NCBI GenBank assembly: GCA_946538875.1
Contig: CAMNHD010000006.1
Location: 1 to 17,017, forward strand
Direction: 5' to 3'
DNA length: 17,017 bases
DNA from: an uncultured Treponema sp.
Lineage (GTDB): Bacteria > Spirochaetota > Spirochaetia > Treponematales > Treponemataceae
In this document: positions 1 through 7,987 of the stretch, piece after piece
Numbering within the stretch: position 1 is the first letter of the stretch
Layout: each line of letters starts with the position of its first letter
Notes under the pieces: generated by a model
The model's input: only the letters and a program-made list of their open reading frames with translations
What the model was told of the DNA's origin: nothing
The model's database searches: none
Position numbers and translations under genes: made by a program

Positions 1-1931
1 TGGAAAAGACAGGAACTGTTCAGTCGGAGGATGAAGTTCAGAAGCTTACGGGGCAGGCGGGTGTTCTTGGTGAAAAGGAAAAAACTGTTTCCGTTGGTGC
101 CAGGACTACTGTTCCGCTTATGTTCAGTATTGACGCTGAAAAATCCGGCTGGGTCACCTTGGAGTTCATTGTAAGAAGCGATGTTGTGAACGAAAAGATT
201 CTGCTTCCGCTTGAGGTGGAAAAAACTTATACCTACGAAACTGTTACGACTGTCGGTCAGGTGCAGAGCGAAGGAAAATCAAAGGATGCTTCGCTTGAGG
301 AAAAGATTATTCTTCCGGCTGATGCTGGGGAGAATGAGGGGTCACTTTATCTGCAGCTTGATCCGACTAGACTTGGTGTCCTTAGGGAAGCTGTGGACTA
401 TATGTTCCACTATCCGTATGGATGTCTTGAACAGAGGTCTTCTGCCGTGCTTCCGCTTGTGGTCTTTGGTGACTATATCAAGGTGTTCGGTTTGAGCAGC
501 GAGGTGCGGAATCCCAAGGCTGTTGTGGAAAAGGAAGTATCAGGCTGGGCTTTGTCTCAAAAGTCAGATGGCGGTTTCCCGTATTGGCCTGACGGTGATT
601 ACAGCAATCCTTACGTTTCTAGTAGAATTGCAGAAATCATAGGTATTGCAAAGTCCAAGGGAATTAAGATTGACAGTAAGATAAATCAGGATAAACTTGG
701 CTCTTACCTTGTCAGGGAAGCAGAGATGATTCTTGAAGGTGAGCCGAAGATGTGGAAATTGTATGAAGCGGCTCATATTCTTTACGGGGCATCCTGTCTT
801 GGAACAAAGGTGCCCAAGTCAGATCTCCAGATAATTGTTGACAGCGACAAGACTGACCTTGAGACTCTTGTTCTCTGCGGACTTTCCTATACGAACCTTG
901 GCGACACATCCAAGGCCAACTATGTGCTCAAGAATGCAAAGCGGTATATAAAGCTTTCTGTCAGGGGTGTGGATGTTTCCAACACAAGCGCTGTATGGAA
1001 AAACGAATACTGGTCAATGTTCTGGGATGATTCAGAACGTTATGCTCTTCTCCTTCAGTTGTACAGCCGACTGGACGCAGACAACAGCATAAGCGGAAGA
1101 CTTGTGTGGGAACTGCTTGAGATTCAGAAACGCAACAAGGGCTGCTGGTCTACCACGGTGGCCAATGCAAGGGTCCTTACAGCAATTGATGAGTACATAC
1201 GTGCCAACAAACTTACCAAACTTGACTTTACCGCCGAAGTTCTGCTTGACGGACAGTCTCTGCTCAAGGGAAAATTCAAGGGACTCGGTGCTTCTCCGGA
1301 AGAAACGGTTCTGGGGCTTGATGAAAAGCCGATAAGCGATATGCCTCTTGATAAGGAACTGCCGCTTGTGTTCAGGAAGGATGGTGAGGGCAGCCTGTTC
1401 TATACTGCGTCTATCCGTTACCCGATTCCGGTGGATAAACAGTTTGCAAGGGAAGAAGGCATAGGTTTGTTTACGGAAATAACTGATGTGCAGACTGGAG
1501 AGATTGTTGACAGTGGAAAACTTGTCGCTGGCAGGGTGTACCGTGAGAAGGTCTATATAACCAGCACCTATCATAGAAATTATGTTGCTCTTAGAGCGCC
1601 TATACCGGCTGGTGCGGAAGTGCTGAATGCGGCATTTGTCACGACGGGTACAATTCCTTCTGTGGCAGGCGAAGACAAAAAATCTTACGGGGACGATGAC
1701 TATTGGGATGACTTATATTCCAAATACAACTGGGGACTTTCATATCAGGGAATCTATGATACTGAAGTTCAGTACTTCTGGGATTACTTCCCAAGTGGAC
1801 ATCAGTCGGTGGAATTCGTTTTCCGCGCAACACGTAAGGGTGAATATAATGTTCCAAGCGCCACTGCAGAATGTATGTACGAGCCTGAAATCTTTGGACG
1901 AACTTCTGGCGCAAAGTGGACTATAGAATGA
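1..1931 (+). CDS. Bacterial alpha-2-macroglobulin, C-terminal part (5' end outside window)
   Basis: The frame is open from base 3 to the TGA at 1929-1931, giving about 642 codons. The ATG at 120 is internal, because in-frame codons continue upstream of it without a stop. The segment YPYGCLEQ carries the thioester motif C-L-E-Q (423-434), which marks the thioester domain of bacterial alpha-2-macroglobulins. The alpha-helical thioester domain follows, and then the MG10-type C-terminal domain ending in the conserved stretch around YEPEIFGRTSG. Full-length family members are about 1500-1900 residues, so the N-terminal MG domains, the bait region and any lipobox lie upstream. In the family, a protease that cuts the bait region is covalently trapped through the thioester in the periplasm. 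The downstream pbpC starts inside this gene's last codons, the classic A2M-PBP1C pairing. The Cys and Gln needed for thioester formation are present, so it is probably active. Family assignment is firm; the bait specificity cannot be seen. Confidence 0.93.
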   Translation, partial: EKTGTVQSEDEVQKLTGQAGVLGEKEKTVSVGARTTVPLMFSIDAEKSGWVTLEFIVRSDVVNEKILLPLEVEKTYTYETVTTVGQVQSEGKSKDASLEEKIILPADAGENEGSLYLQLDPTRLGVLREAVDYMFHYPYGCLEQRSSAVLPLVVFGDYIKVFGLSSEVRNPKAVVEKEVSGWALSQKSDGGFPYWPDGDYSNPYVSSRIAEIIGIAKSKGIKIDSKINQDKLGSYLVREAEMILEGEPKMWKLYEAAHILYGASCLGTKVPKSDLQIIVDSDKTDLETLVLCGLSYTNLGDTSKANYVLKNAKRYIKLSVRGVDVSNTSAVWKNEYWSMFWDDSERYALLLQLYSRLDADNSISGRLVWELLEIQKRNKGCWSTTVANARVLTAIDEYIRANKLTKLDFTAEVLLDGQSLLKGKFKGLGASPEETVLGLDEKPISDMPLDKELPLVFRKDGEGSLFYTASIRYPIPVDKQFAREEGIGLFTEITDVQTGEIVDSGKLVAGRVYREKVYITSTYHRNYVALRAPIPAGAEVLNAAFVTTGTIPSVAGEDKKSYGDDDYWDDLYSKYNWGLSYQGIYDTEVQYFWDYFPSGHQSVEFVFRATRKGEYNVPSATAECMYEPEIFGRTSGAKWTIE

Positions 1932-4138
1932 ATTCAGAATTGAACGCAGACGGTGGGCTGAAACACTGCCGTCTGTGGCTCAGGGTTCTACTGTCTTTTG
2001 TTTTCTCTGTACTTGTGATGGGCGTTGTCTTGTATCTGGGATTCAGACTATGGCCGGATAAAGAACTTGAACTGTTCAGACGGAGACAGAACAGTACCCG
2101 CTTTTATGACTGCAACAATGAACTTCTCTATGTGATGCCCCTTGAAGAAGGACTCAGGCGGGAATATTATCCGCTGAATGAAATACCGGGGGAACTGGCA
2201 GAGATTTTTATCCGTGAGGAAGACTCTAAATTCTGGTCCCACTGTGGCGTGGATTTTATGGCGCTTGCCCGGGCTTTTGTTCAGAATAAAAAGTCCGGGC
2301 ATATTGTCAGCGGTGCCAGCACAATTACGATGCAGTTGGTCAGGATGGTATATCCGAGAAGTGGTTCTGTGGATGCCGGACTAAAGATCCGCGAAATGCT
2401 CAGAGCGATTTCCATGGAGGCAAAGCTCAGCAAAAGACAGATACTTGAATTGTATCTGAACAATGTTCCGTTTGGTTTCCAGATTGAAGGAGTGGGTTCT
2501 GCGGCGCGCAGTTTTTTCGGAGTCCAGCTGCAGGACCTTGGCGCAGGGCAGATGGAGATGCTTGCCAGGATTCCCCGTAGACCGAGGGACAATGCTCCGC
2601 AAAAAGCTTTTGACTATCCCTCGGAATGTCAGCACCTTGTAAGACATATAATCTCTGACTACAAGAGTAGAAACCAGCGTATACCCGATGTCATGAATCT
2701 GTGGACGGACAATTATCTGGCTCAAAAGACGGAACGGCTTCTGCAGCGGAAACTGGATGAGTACAAAGATGCAAGGATTCACAACGGAGCGGTGTATGCC
2801 ATTCACAATAAAACAGGAAAAATATTGCTGTGGGTCGGAAACGCTTCGTTCATGGATGATAAGAACGGAGGTCAGATAGACGGTGTGCTGGTGAGGAACC
2901 AGCCTGGCAGCAGTATGAAACCATTCCTTTATGCACTTGCGCTTGAGAGGGGCTTTTCTCCAAACTCTGTGCTGGCGGATATTCCCCAGGATTTTGGAGG
3001 AAGCGGTGTTTACACTCCTGCCAACTTTAACAACAGATTCAACGGGCCGGTTCTGCTCAGGGTAAGTCTTGCCAGCAGTCTTAATGTACCTGCGGTTTAT
3101 CTTTTGAATGAAGTGGGAATGTCGGACTACTTTGAACTGCTGGAAAAACTGCGCTTTACATCTCTGCTGGATAATAAGGATGATATTGGACTTTCGCTTG
3201 CGCTTGGAGCCGGGGAAGTTACGCTCAAGGAAATGGTCACTGGTTTTTCTGTGTTTCCGAATGATGGGTATGTGCTTAAGAATGAGTCATATGGAAATTG
3301 CGATAGTGAATCCAGTAAGAAACAGAGCGTCAGTTTTACAAAAGTTCTTGAACGGGATACTGCAAGGATTATATGCGATTTTCTGAGTGACAGTAGTGCA
3401 AGAACTCTTGGCTTTGGCAATGCATCTGTGTTCAGGACTGATTATCCCAGCATATTCAAGACAGGAACTTCAAACCAGTATCAGAACATCATAGCTTTGG
3501 GGGCTACCACCCAGGTGACGGTCGGTGTATGGATGGGGAACTTTGCCGGCGAGACGGTTATCAGGGAAACAGGCAGCAGCATTCCTGCAAATATTGTCCG
3601 TGATGTGCTTGACGAACTCAGCCGGAAGTATACTCCTGGTAAGTTCAATCTTCCGGAAACTTACTCCAAGGTGCCGGTCTGTGCAATTTCCGGAATGTTT
3701 CCGTCAGATGTCTGCACATCTGTCCGCGAAGAGTTTGTGGAAAAGTCAAGGCTTGCGCAGTGGCGGCATAATACGTGCACCTGGCATGTGAACCGTGGGG
3801 GAAAGACGGTGCTGAATTATCCGTCTGAATATCAGCACTGGGCTTCTTCAAAAAATTATGCCGGCGAGATTGTGACTGGAACTACTGCGCTGCGTATTGA
3901 TTATCCACGTAACAATTCCGTGTTTGTCTACGACTCGTCGCTCCCTGATTCCGTACAGCTTCTGCGTATCCTTGCAAGCGGGGGGCAGAATGAAACTGCG
4001 GTCCTTTGGCTCGACGGGAATCTGGTCGGCACTTGCAGAGGAGTCTTTTCGTGGAATGTGCCGTTGAGCAGGGGAAGTCACACCCTGACTGTTGAATGCG
4101 GAGGTTCCACAGTCAGTTCGGTTTACCAAGTGCAGTAG
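1928..4138 (+). CDS. pbpC: Penicillin-binding protein 1C (bifunctional transglycosylase/transpeptidase)
   Basis: A class A PBP of 736 aa that polymerises and cross-links peptidoglycan from the inner membrane. Domains in order: one N-terminal membrane anchor (about residues 15-38); a GT51 glycosyltransferase with the catalytic Glu in EED (residues 97-99), the GASTITMQ motif and the LSKRQILELYLNNVPFG segment; a transpeptidase with SSMK (nucleophile S328, K331), a SLN motif and KTGT (from K511); and a C-terminal BiPBP_C-type beta domain over roughly the last 90 residues, which is typical of PBP1C. All catalytic motifs are intact. The ATG at 1928 overlaps the A2M stop as ATGA (1928-1931), pointing to translational coupling. 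A GTG at 1916 is an in-frame alternative adding four residues. A2M and PBP1C are co-inherited in many bacteria, where they are thought to trap invading proteases and repair breached wall. The gene ends in TAG, and no clear intrinsic terminator follows. Confidence 0.95.
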   Translation: MNSELNADGGLKHCRLWLRVLLSFVFSVLVMGVVLYLGFRLWPDKELELFRRRQNSTRFYDCNNELLYVMPLEEGLRREYYPLNEIPGELAEIFIREEDSKFWSHCGVDFMALARAFVQNKKSGHIVSGASTITMQLVRMVYPRSGSVDAGLKIREMLRAISMEAKLSKRQILELYLNNVPFGFQIEGVGSAARSFFGVQLQDLGAGQMEMLARIPRRPRDNAPQKAFDYPSECQHLVRHIISDYKSRNQRIPDVMNLWTDNYLAQKTERLLQRKLDEYKDARIHNGAVYAIHNKTGKILLWVGNASFMDDKNGGQIDGVLVRNQPGSSMKPFLYALALERGFSPNSVLADIPQDFGGSGVYTPANFNNRFNGPVLLRVSLASSLNVPAVYLLNEVGMSDYFELLEKLRFTSLLDNKDDIGLSLALGAGEVTLKEMVTGFSVFPNDGYVLKNESYGNCDSESSKKQSVSFTKVLERDTARIICDFLSDSSARTLGFGNASVFRTDYPSIFKTGTSNQYQNIIALGATTQVTVGVWMGNFAGETVIRETGSSIPANIVRDVLDELSRKYTPGKFNLPETYSKVPVCAISGMFPSDVCTSVREEFVEKSRLAQWRHNTCTWHVNRGGKTVLNYPSEYQHWASSKNYAGEIVTGTTALRIDYPRNNSVFVYDSSLPDSVQLLRILASGGQNETAVLWLDGNLVGTCRGVFSWNVPLSRGSHTLTVECGGSTVSSVYQVQ

Positions 4139-4213
4139 CCGGTGATTGCAGCATTTGTTCAATTACGCCTCATGTAATTCCTGGATAATCCTCAGGTAAT
4201 CCAAAAATTTTAC

Positions 4214-4241
4214 TTTCTTTTTTGCATTATGAGTGTACAAT
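4214..4241 (+). promoter_or_regulatory. Possible promoter for the xylB operon
   Basis: A good -10 hexamer TACAAT (4236-4241) lies about 55 bases before the GTG start of the xylulokinase gene. The best-spaced -35 is only TTTCTT (4214-4219, 16-bp spacer), so the promoter is weak by sequence or needs an activator. The rest of the 158-bp gap after pbpC shows only short imperfect inverted repeats and no convincing terminator. Confidence 0.35.
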
Positions 4242-4296
4242 AGATTAAAAGGGACTGGCACTGAGATGTGCAATGCCTTGTCCTGGAGGAGTAATT

Positions 4297-5820
4297 GTGG
4301 AATATTTAATAGGGGTGGATCTTGGAACCAGTGGGACAAAAACAGTTCTGTTCAACACAGAAGGCAATCCTGTGGCTTCCAGGACAGTGGAATACCCTTT
4401 GTATCAGGAGCATAACGGCTGGGCGGAACAAAATCCGGCTGACTGGTGGAATGCGGTATGCGAAGGTATCAGATATGTTACCTCCGTCAGTGGAATTCAG
4501 CTTTCTTGCATAAAAGGAATAGGCATAAGCGGTCAGATGCATGGTCTGGTCATGCTTGATAAAAGTGGGAATGTTCTGCGGCGCAGTATAATCTGGTGTG
4601 ACCAGCGCACAGGAGCGGAGTGTCAGGAGATAACACGCAGGATTGGGGCACAACGGCTCATAGAGATAAGTGCCAATCCCGCTCTGACCGGTTTTACTGC
4701 AAGCAAGATTCTGTGGGTGCGGAACCATGAGCCACAGATTTACGAAAAATGTGCCCACATACTTTTGCCCAAGGATTATGTGCGTTATATGCTTACCGGC
4801 GAGTTTGCAACGGAAGTGAGCGATGCAAGCGGAATGCAGCTGCTGGATGTGCCGGGACGTAAATGGTCTGACGAATTGCTTTCTTCGCTGGAGATAGACA
4901 AGAGTCTTCTTGCCAAAGTCTATGAATCTCCTGAAGTCACAGGAACTGTTAATGCCAGGGCCGCAGAACTTTGCGGAATTCCGCAGGGAATCCCGGTGGT
5001 GGGCGGTGCCGGTGACAATGCCGCGGCGGCTGTAGGAACGGCAACAGTAAAGGACGGAGTTGCATTCACCACTTTGGGTACTAGTGGAGTTGTGTTTGCG
5101 CATACTTCCAGACTGTGCATAGATCCAAAGGGCAGAGTCCATACATTCTGCTGTGCGGTTCCGGGTGCATGGCATGTCATGGGGGTGACCCAGGCGGCTG
5201 GGCTTTCTCTCAAGTGGTTCAGGGATAATTTTTGTTCTCAGGAAATTGACTGTGCCCGTGGACTGGAAAAAGATCCATATTTCCTTATGGATAAGGAAGC
5301 GGAAACTATACCACTGGGCTCGGACCGGCTTCTTTACATGCCTTACCTCATGGGGGAACGGACACCGCACCTTGATCCTGACTGCAGAGGTGTGTTCTTT
5401 GGGCTAAGCGCGCGCCATACAAAACAGCATCTCCTGCGTGCCGTGATGGAAGGTGTTGTGTTCAGTCAGCGTGATTCCCTGGAAGTGCTAAGGGAAATGG
5501 GAGTGGAAATAAAGGACATGCTGGCATGCGGTGGCGGAGGAACAAGTCCTTTGTGGAGGCAGATGCTTGCCGATGTGTTTGGCTGCCCGGTAAAAACTGT
5601 GGTAAGCAAGGAAGGTCCGGCTCTTGGAGTGGCAATTCTTGCGGCTGTGGGAACAGGTATCTATTCCTCGGTGCAGGAAGCTTGTTCGCAGATAGTCCTG
5701 ACTAATCCTGCCCAGAACCCTGTCGAGGAAAATTCGCAGCAATACGAAAAATACTACAAGCTGTACAGGAAGCTGTATCCTGCGCTGAGGGAGCCGTTCA
5801 AGGAACTGGCAGACCTTTGA
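4297..5820 (+). CDS. xylB: Xylulokinase (FGGY carbohydrate kinase)
   Basis: A 507-aa FGGY-family kinase that should phosphorylate D-xylulose to xylulose-5-phosphate with ATP in the cytoplasm, feeding the pentose phosphate pathway. Visible motifs: the N-terminal phosphate-binding loop VDLGTSGTKTVLF; the XylB-like stretch ISGQMHGLVMLD; WCDQRT; GGAGDNAAAAVGTA with the likely catalytic Asp; a second phosphate loop TTLGTSGVVF; PYLMGERTPHLDPDCRGVFFGL; and the ACGGGGTSPLWRQMLADVF segment near the C-terminus. Length matches the family (about 500 aa). The start is set to GTG 4297 because GGAGGAG (4285-4291) sits five bases upstream; the in-frame ATG at 4273 lies before this ribosome site and would be too early. 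The isomerase gene starts 58 bp downstream with no terminator between, so the two form an operon. FGGY substrate specificity is hard to read from sequence, so a related ketopentose or ketohexose is possible. Confidence 0.88.
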   Translation: MEYLIGVDLGTSGTKTVLFNTEGNPVASRTVEYPLYQEHNGWAEQNPADWWNAVCEGIRYVTSVSGIQLSCIKGIGISGQMHGLVMLDKSGNVLRRSIIWCDQRTGAECQEITRRIGAQRLIEISANPALTGFTASKILWVRNHEPQIYEKCAHILLPKDYVRYMLTGEFATEVSDASGMQLLDVPGRKWSDELLSSLEIDKSLLAKVYESPEVTGTVNARAAELCGIPQGIPVVGGAGDNAAAAVGTATVKDGVAFTTLGTSGVVFAHTSRLCIDPKGRVHTFCCAVPGAWHVMGVTQAAGLSLKWFRDNFCSQEIDCARGLEKDPYFLMDKEAETIPLGSDRLLYMPYLMGERTPHLDPDCRGVFFGLSARHTKQHLLRAVMEGVVFSQRDSLEVLREMGVEIKDMLACGGGGTSPLWRQMLADVFGCPVKTVVSKEGPALGVAILAAVGTGIYSSVQEACSQIVLTNPAQNPVEENSQQYEKYYKLYRKLYPALREPFKELADL

Positions 5821-5878
5821 TTCAATACGGAACAAACAAAAGAAAAAGAAACGCAATAATAAATAGGAGAATACTAAT

Positions 5879-7381
5879 ATGGAAAAAATTCAAAACATTC
5901 CTCAGGTCAAGCTTGGAATCATTGCAGTCAGCAGAGACTGCTTTGTTATCTCGCTTTCGGAAAAAAGACGCTCTGCTATCGTAAAGGCCTACAAAGGTGA
6001 GCTTTACGAGGCAAAGACAACTGTTGAAAACGAACAGGACATGCTCAAGGCTGTGGAGGAAGTAAAGGCTGCCGGATGTAATGCGCTGGTGGTTTTCCTT
6101 GGAAACTTTGGTCCGGAAACTCCCGAGACGCAGATTGCTCAGAATTTTGATGGACCGTGCATGTTCGTTGCGGCGGCTGAAGAAAGTGGAAAAGATCTGA
6201 TTAACGGACGCGGTGACGCTTACTGCGGAATGCTCAACTGTTCATACAATCTGAATCTCCGTCATATTCCGGCTGTAATCCCGGAGTACCCTGTGGGAAC
6301 TGCAGAAGACATTGCAAAGATGATAGAAGACTTTGTGCCTGTTGCCCGTACAATTCTTGGACTTAAAAGCCTTAAGATAATCACTTTTGGTCCGCGTCCG
6401 CAGGATTTCTTTGCATGCAACGCACCAATTAAGGGACTGTATGATCTTGGCATAGAAATAGAAGAAAACTCCGAGCTTGACCTGCTGGTTTCCTACAAGC
6501 AGCACAATGGAGATCCGCGCATAGAATCTGTTGCGGAAGACATGGCTCAGGAACTTGGCATGGAAGGAAACAATTATCCCGAGATGCTTCCACGCATGGC
6601 GCAGTTTGAGCTCACACTCCTTGACTGGATGGAAAACCACAAGGGAAGCAGAAAATATGTTGTGTTTGCAGACAAATGCTGGCCCGCCTTCCCCAAGGAA
6701 TTCGGCTTTGAACCTTGCTATGTGAACAGCCGTCTTGCAAGCCGTGGAATCCCGGTTGCCTGCGAGGTGGACATCTTTGGAGCCCTTTCCGAATACATCG
6801 GTACTTGTGTCTCAGGTGAAAGTGTAACCCTCCTGGACATCAACAACTCAGTACCGCAGGACATCTACGATTCCGACATCAAGGGAAAGTTTGCATATCC
6901 GTATACGCTGCAGGATACATTCATGGCGTTCCACTGCGGAAACACACCTTTCTGCCGTCTTGAAAAAAAGACAAAGCCCGGCGTAAAGTTCCAGCTGATT
7001 CAGAACCGCCTGCTGGAGAACGGAGGTACTCCTGACTTTACACGCGGAACTCTTGAGGGCGACATTGCCGCAAGCAAGATAACATTCTTCCGCCTGCAGT
7101 CCAGTGCCGACACAAAGCTCAAGGCATACATTGCACAGGGCGAGATTCTTCCTGTGGCAACACATTCGTTCGGAGGTATCGGCGTATTTGCGATTCCGGA
7201 GATGGGGCGCTTCTACCGCCATGTCCTTATCAGCAAGAATTACCCACACCACGGCGCGGTCGCATTCAGTCACGTTGGCAAGGCTCTGTACACTGTCTTC
7301 CAGTATCTTGGTATAGAAGATATTGCATTCAACCAGCCGAAGGGTATGCTGTACAAGGATGAAAATCCATTTGCTGTCTGA
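5879..7381 (+). CDS. L-fucose/L-arabinose isomerase-family protein
   Basis: A 500-aa cytoplasmic protein of the L-fucose isomerase-related family, shorter than E. coli FucI (591 aa). Candidate metal ligands match the FucI arrangement of Glu, Asp and His: E296 in ACEVDIFGAL, D320 in TLLDINN, and a His-rich C-terminal part with H429, H457, H458 and H465. The family interconverts aldoses and ketoses at a divalent-metal site, for example L-fucose/L-fuculose and D-arabinose/D-ribulose. The ribosome site AGGAGA (5865-5870) is eight bases before the ATG. It follows xylB in the same operon, so it probably makes the ketose the kinase uses. This is not the xylose isomerase (XylA) fold family, so the sugar need not be D-xylose. 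Family membership is fairly clear; the substrate is unknown. Right after the TGA there is a 5-bp GC hairpin (7384-7388 with 7401-7405) without a T tract. Confidence 0.82.
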   Translation: MEKIQNIPQVKLGIIAVSRDCFVISLSEKRRSAIVKAYKGELYEAKTTVENEQDMLKAVEEVKAAGCNALVVFLGNFGPETPETQIAQNFDGPCMFVAAAEESGKDLINGRGDAYCGMLNCSYNLNLRHIPAVIPEYPVGTAEDIAKMIEDFVPVARTILGLKSLKIITFGPRPQDFFACNAPIKGLYDLGIEIEENSELDLLVSYKQHNGDPRIESVAEDMAQELGMEGNNYPEMLPRMAQFELTLLDWMENHKGSRKYVVFADKCWPAFPKEFGFEPCYVNSRLASRGIPVACEVDIFGALSEYIGTCVSGESVTLLDINNSVPQDIYDSDIKGKFAYPYTLQDTFMAFHCGNTPFCRLEKKTKPGVKFQLIQNRLLENGGTPDFTRGTLEGDIAASKITFFRLQSSADTKLKAYIAQGEILPVATHSFGGIGVFAIPEMGRFYRHVLISKNYPHHGAVAFSHVGKALYTVFQYLGIEDIAFNQPKGMLYKDENPFAV

Positions 7382-7412
7382 TTTGCGGACCAGGACTGCC
7401 CCGCATGTACAA

Positions 7413-7441
7413 TTGACTAAGCCTTGATTCCGTAATAAAAT
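7413..7441 (+). promoter_or_regulatory. Sigma-70-type promoter for the small lipoprotein gene
   Basis: TTGACT (7413-7418), a 17-bp spacer, then TAAAAT (7436-7441), five of six matches in each hexamer. It lies 42 bases before the ATG at 7484, and AAGGAG lies between it and the start. This suggests the lipoprotein gene is transcribed on its own rather than only by read-through from the sugar operon. Confidence 0.65.
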
Positions 7442-7483
7442 GTGGTGCTGTCGCTGCGGCGGCAAAAAAAGGAGTAATGTGTT

Positions 7484-7726
7484 ATGAAGAATGCAGCAAA
7501 AGTTTTGTTGGCAATGGCAGTGGTATGCTTGACCATTGGTTTTGTTTCTTGTGGTAAGAAGGGTACCTGTGAGTCTTGCGAAAAGGAAAACGTCAAGCTT
7601 TACAAGGTTAAGAATCTTATCACTGAAAAGGATATGTATATCTGCGCCGACTGCAACAAGGAATACAAGGAGGCTCTTGAGACTCTGAAAAAGCTTAAGG
7701 ATGCCTTCTCGTCTGAAAAGAAATAA
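7484..7726 (+). CDS. Small zinc-ribbon-like lipoprotein (hypothetical)
   Basis: An 80-aa protein of unknown function. The N-terminus is a signal peptide (lysine near the start, hydrophobic run of residues 7-20) ending in FVSC, a relaxed lipobox of the kind accepted in spirochaetes, so C23 should be lipidated and the protein held at a membrane on the periplasmic or outer face. The mature part has two CxxC knuckles, C29-E-S-C32 and C54-A-D-C57, separated by 21 residues; this is the spacing of a small zinc ribbon or rubredoxin-like knuckle pair. The last 20 residues are a lysine-rich amphipathic helix. An AAGGAG ribosome site precedes the ATG. The gene has its own promoter and terminator and is monocistronic. 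A metal-binding or redox role is possible, but nothing in the neighbourhood decides it. Confidence 0.8.
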   Translation: MKNAAKVLLAMAVVCLTIGFVSCGKKGTCESCEKENVKLYKVKNLITEKDMYICADCNKEYKEALETLKKLKDAFSSEKK

Positions 7727-7744
7727 TTCAGGATAAAACTGTTT

Positions 7745-7769
7745 CCCGCTTTTGACTGCGGGCATTTTC
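7745..7769 (+). terminator. Short hairpin terminator after the lipoprotein gene
   Basis: CCCGC (7745-7749) pairs with GCGGG (7758-7762) around an 8-nt loop and is followed by ATTTTCT. The stem is GC-rich but the T tract is broken, so it may work together with the second hairpin downstream. Confidence 0.5.
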
Positions 7770-7778
7770 TCTAAAAAT

Positions 7779-7844
7779 ATGTCATACTGAGCTTGAACTT
7801 GCGGGTCTGTATGCCTGTGACCAGTTTAGTATGACATTTTTTTT
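7779..7844 (+). terminator. Long palindromic element with T8 tract
   Basis: ATGTCATACT (7779-7788) pairs perfectly with AGTATGACAT (7828-7837). Five more pairs, including G-U wobbles, extend the stem inward, and eight T residues (7837-7844) follow directly. The loop is unusually long. Function as a terminator is likely. The GTCATACTGAGCTTGA arm resembles extragenic palindromes that are repeated in some bacterial genomes, so it may be a dispersed repeat recruited as a terminator. Confidence 0.55.
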
Positions 7845-7914
7845 GTGCTTCTATACAACCCGCTGGTAATCAAAACTGATTTCCCCAGCTTTCCCAGTTT
7901 GTGGAAAACTAAAC

Positions 7915-7943
7915 TTGATTTTTGATACTTTCTGAATTAAAAT
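7915..7943 (+). promoter_or_regulatory. Sigma-70-type promoter for the EAL gene
   Basis: TTGATT (7915-7920), a 17-bp spacer and TAAAAT (7938-7943), 44 bases before the ATG at 7988. Just upstream is the perfect inverted repeat AGTTT-gtgga-AAACT (7896-7910), a possible operator or just part of the AT-rich approach. Confidence 0.6.
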
Positions 7944-7987
7944 AGTATGAAACGGAGTCTGGTATATGATTAATTAGGGGGACTTTA

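Noticed and set aside
4181..4210. Imperfect repeats GGATAATCC/GGTAATCC after pbpC as a terminator
   Set aside because: Stems of only four pairs and no directly following T tract.
4306..5370. A 354-codon open frame on the minus strand opposite xylB
   Set aside because: It lies wholly opposite a clear FGGY kinase gene, and its translation is basic, cysteine-rich and without family motifs, as expected for a shadow frame.
7384..7405. TGCGG/CCGCA hairpin right after the FucI-like gene as an intrinsic terminator
   Set aside because: The stem is five pairs with a 12-nt loop and no T tract follows; it may slow RNA decay but is not convincing as a terminator.
6848..7765. A 305-codon minus-strand open frame opposite the FucI-like gene and the small lipoprotein
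   Set aside because: It is antisense to two well-supported genes and has no domain signature.
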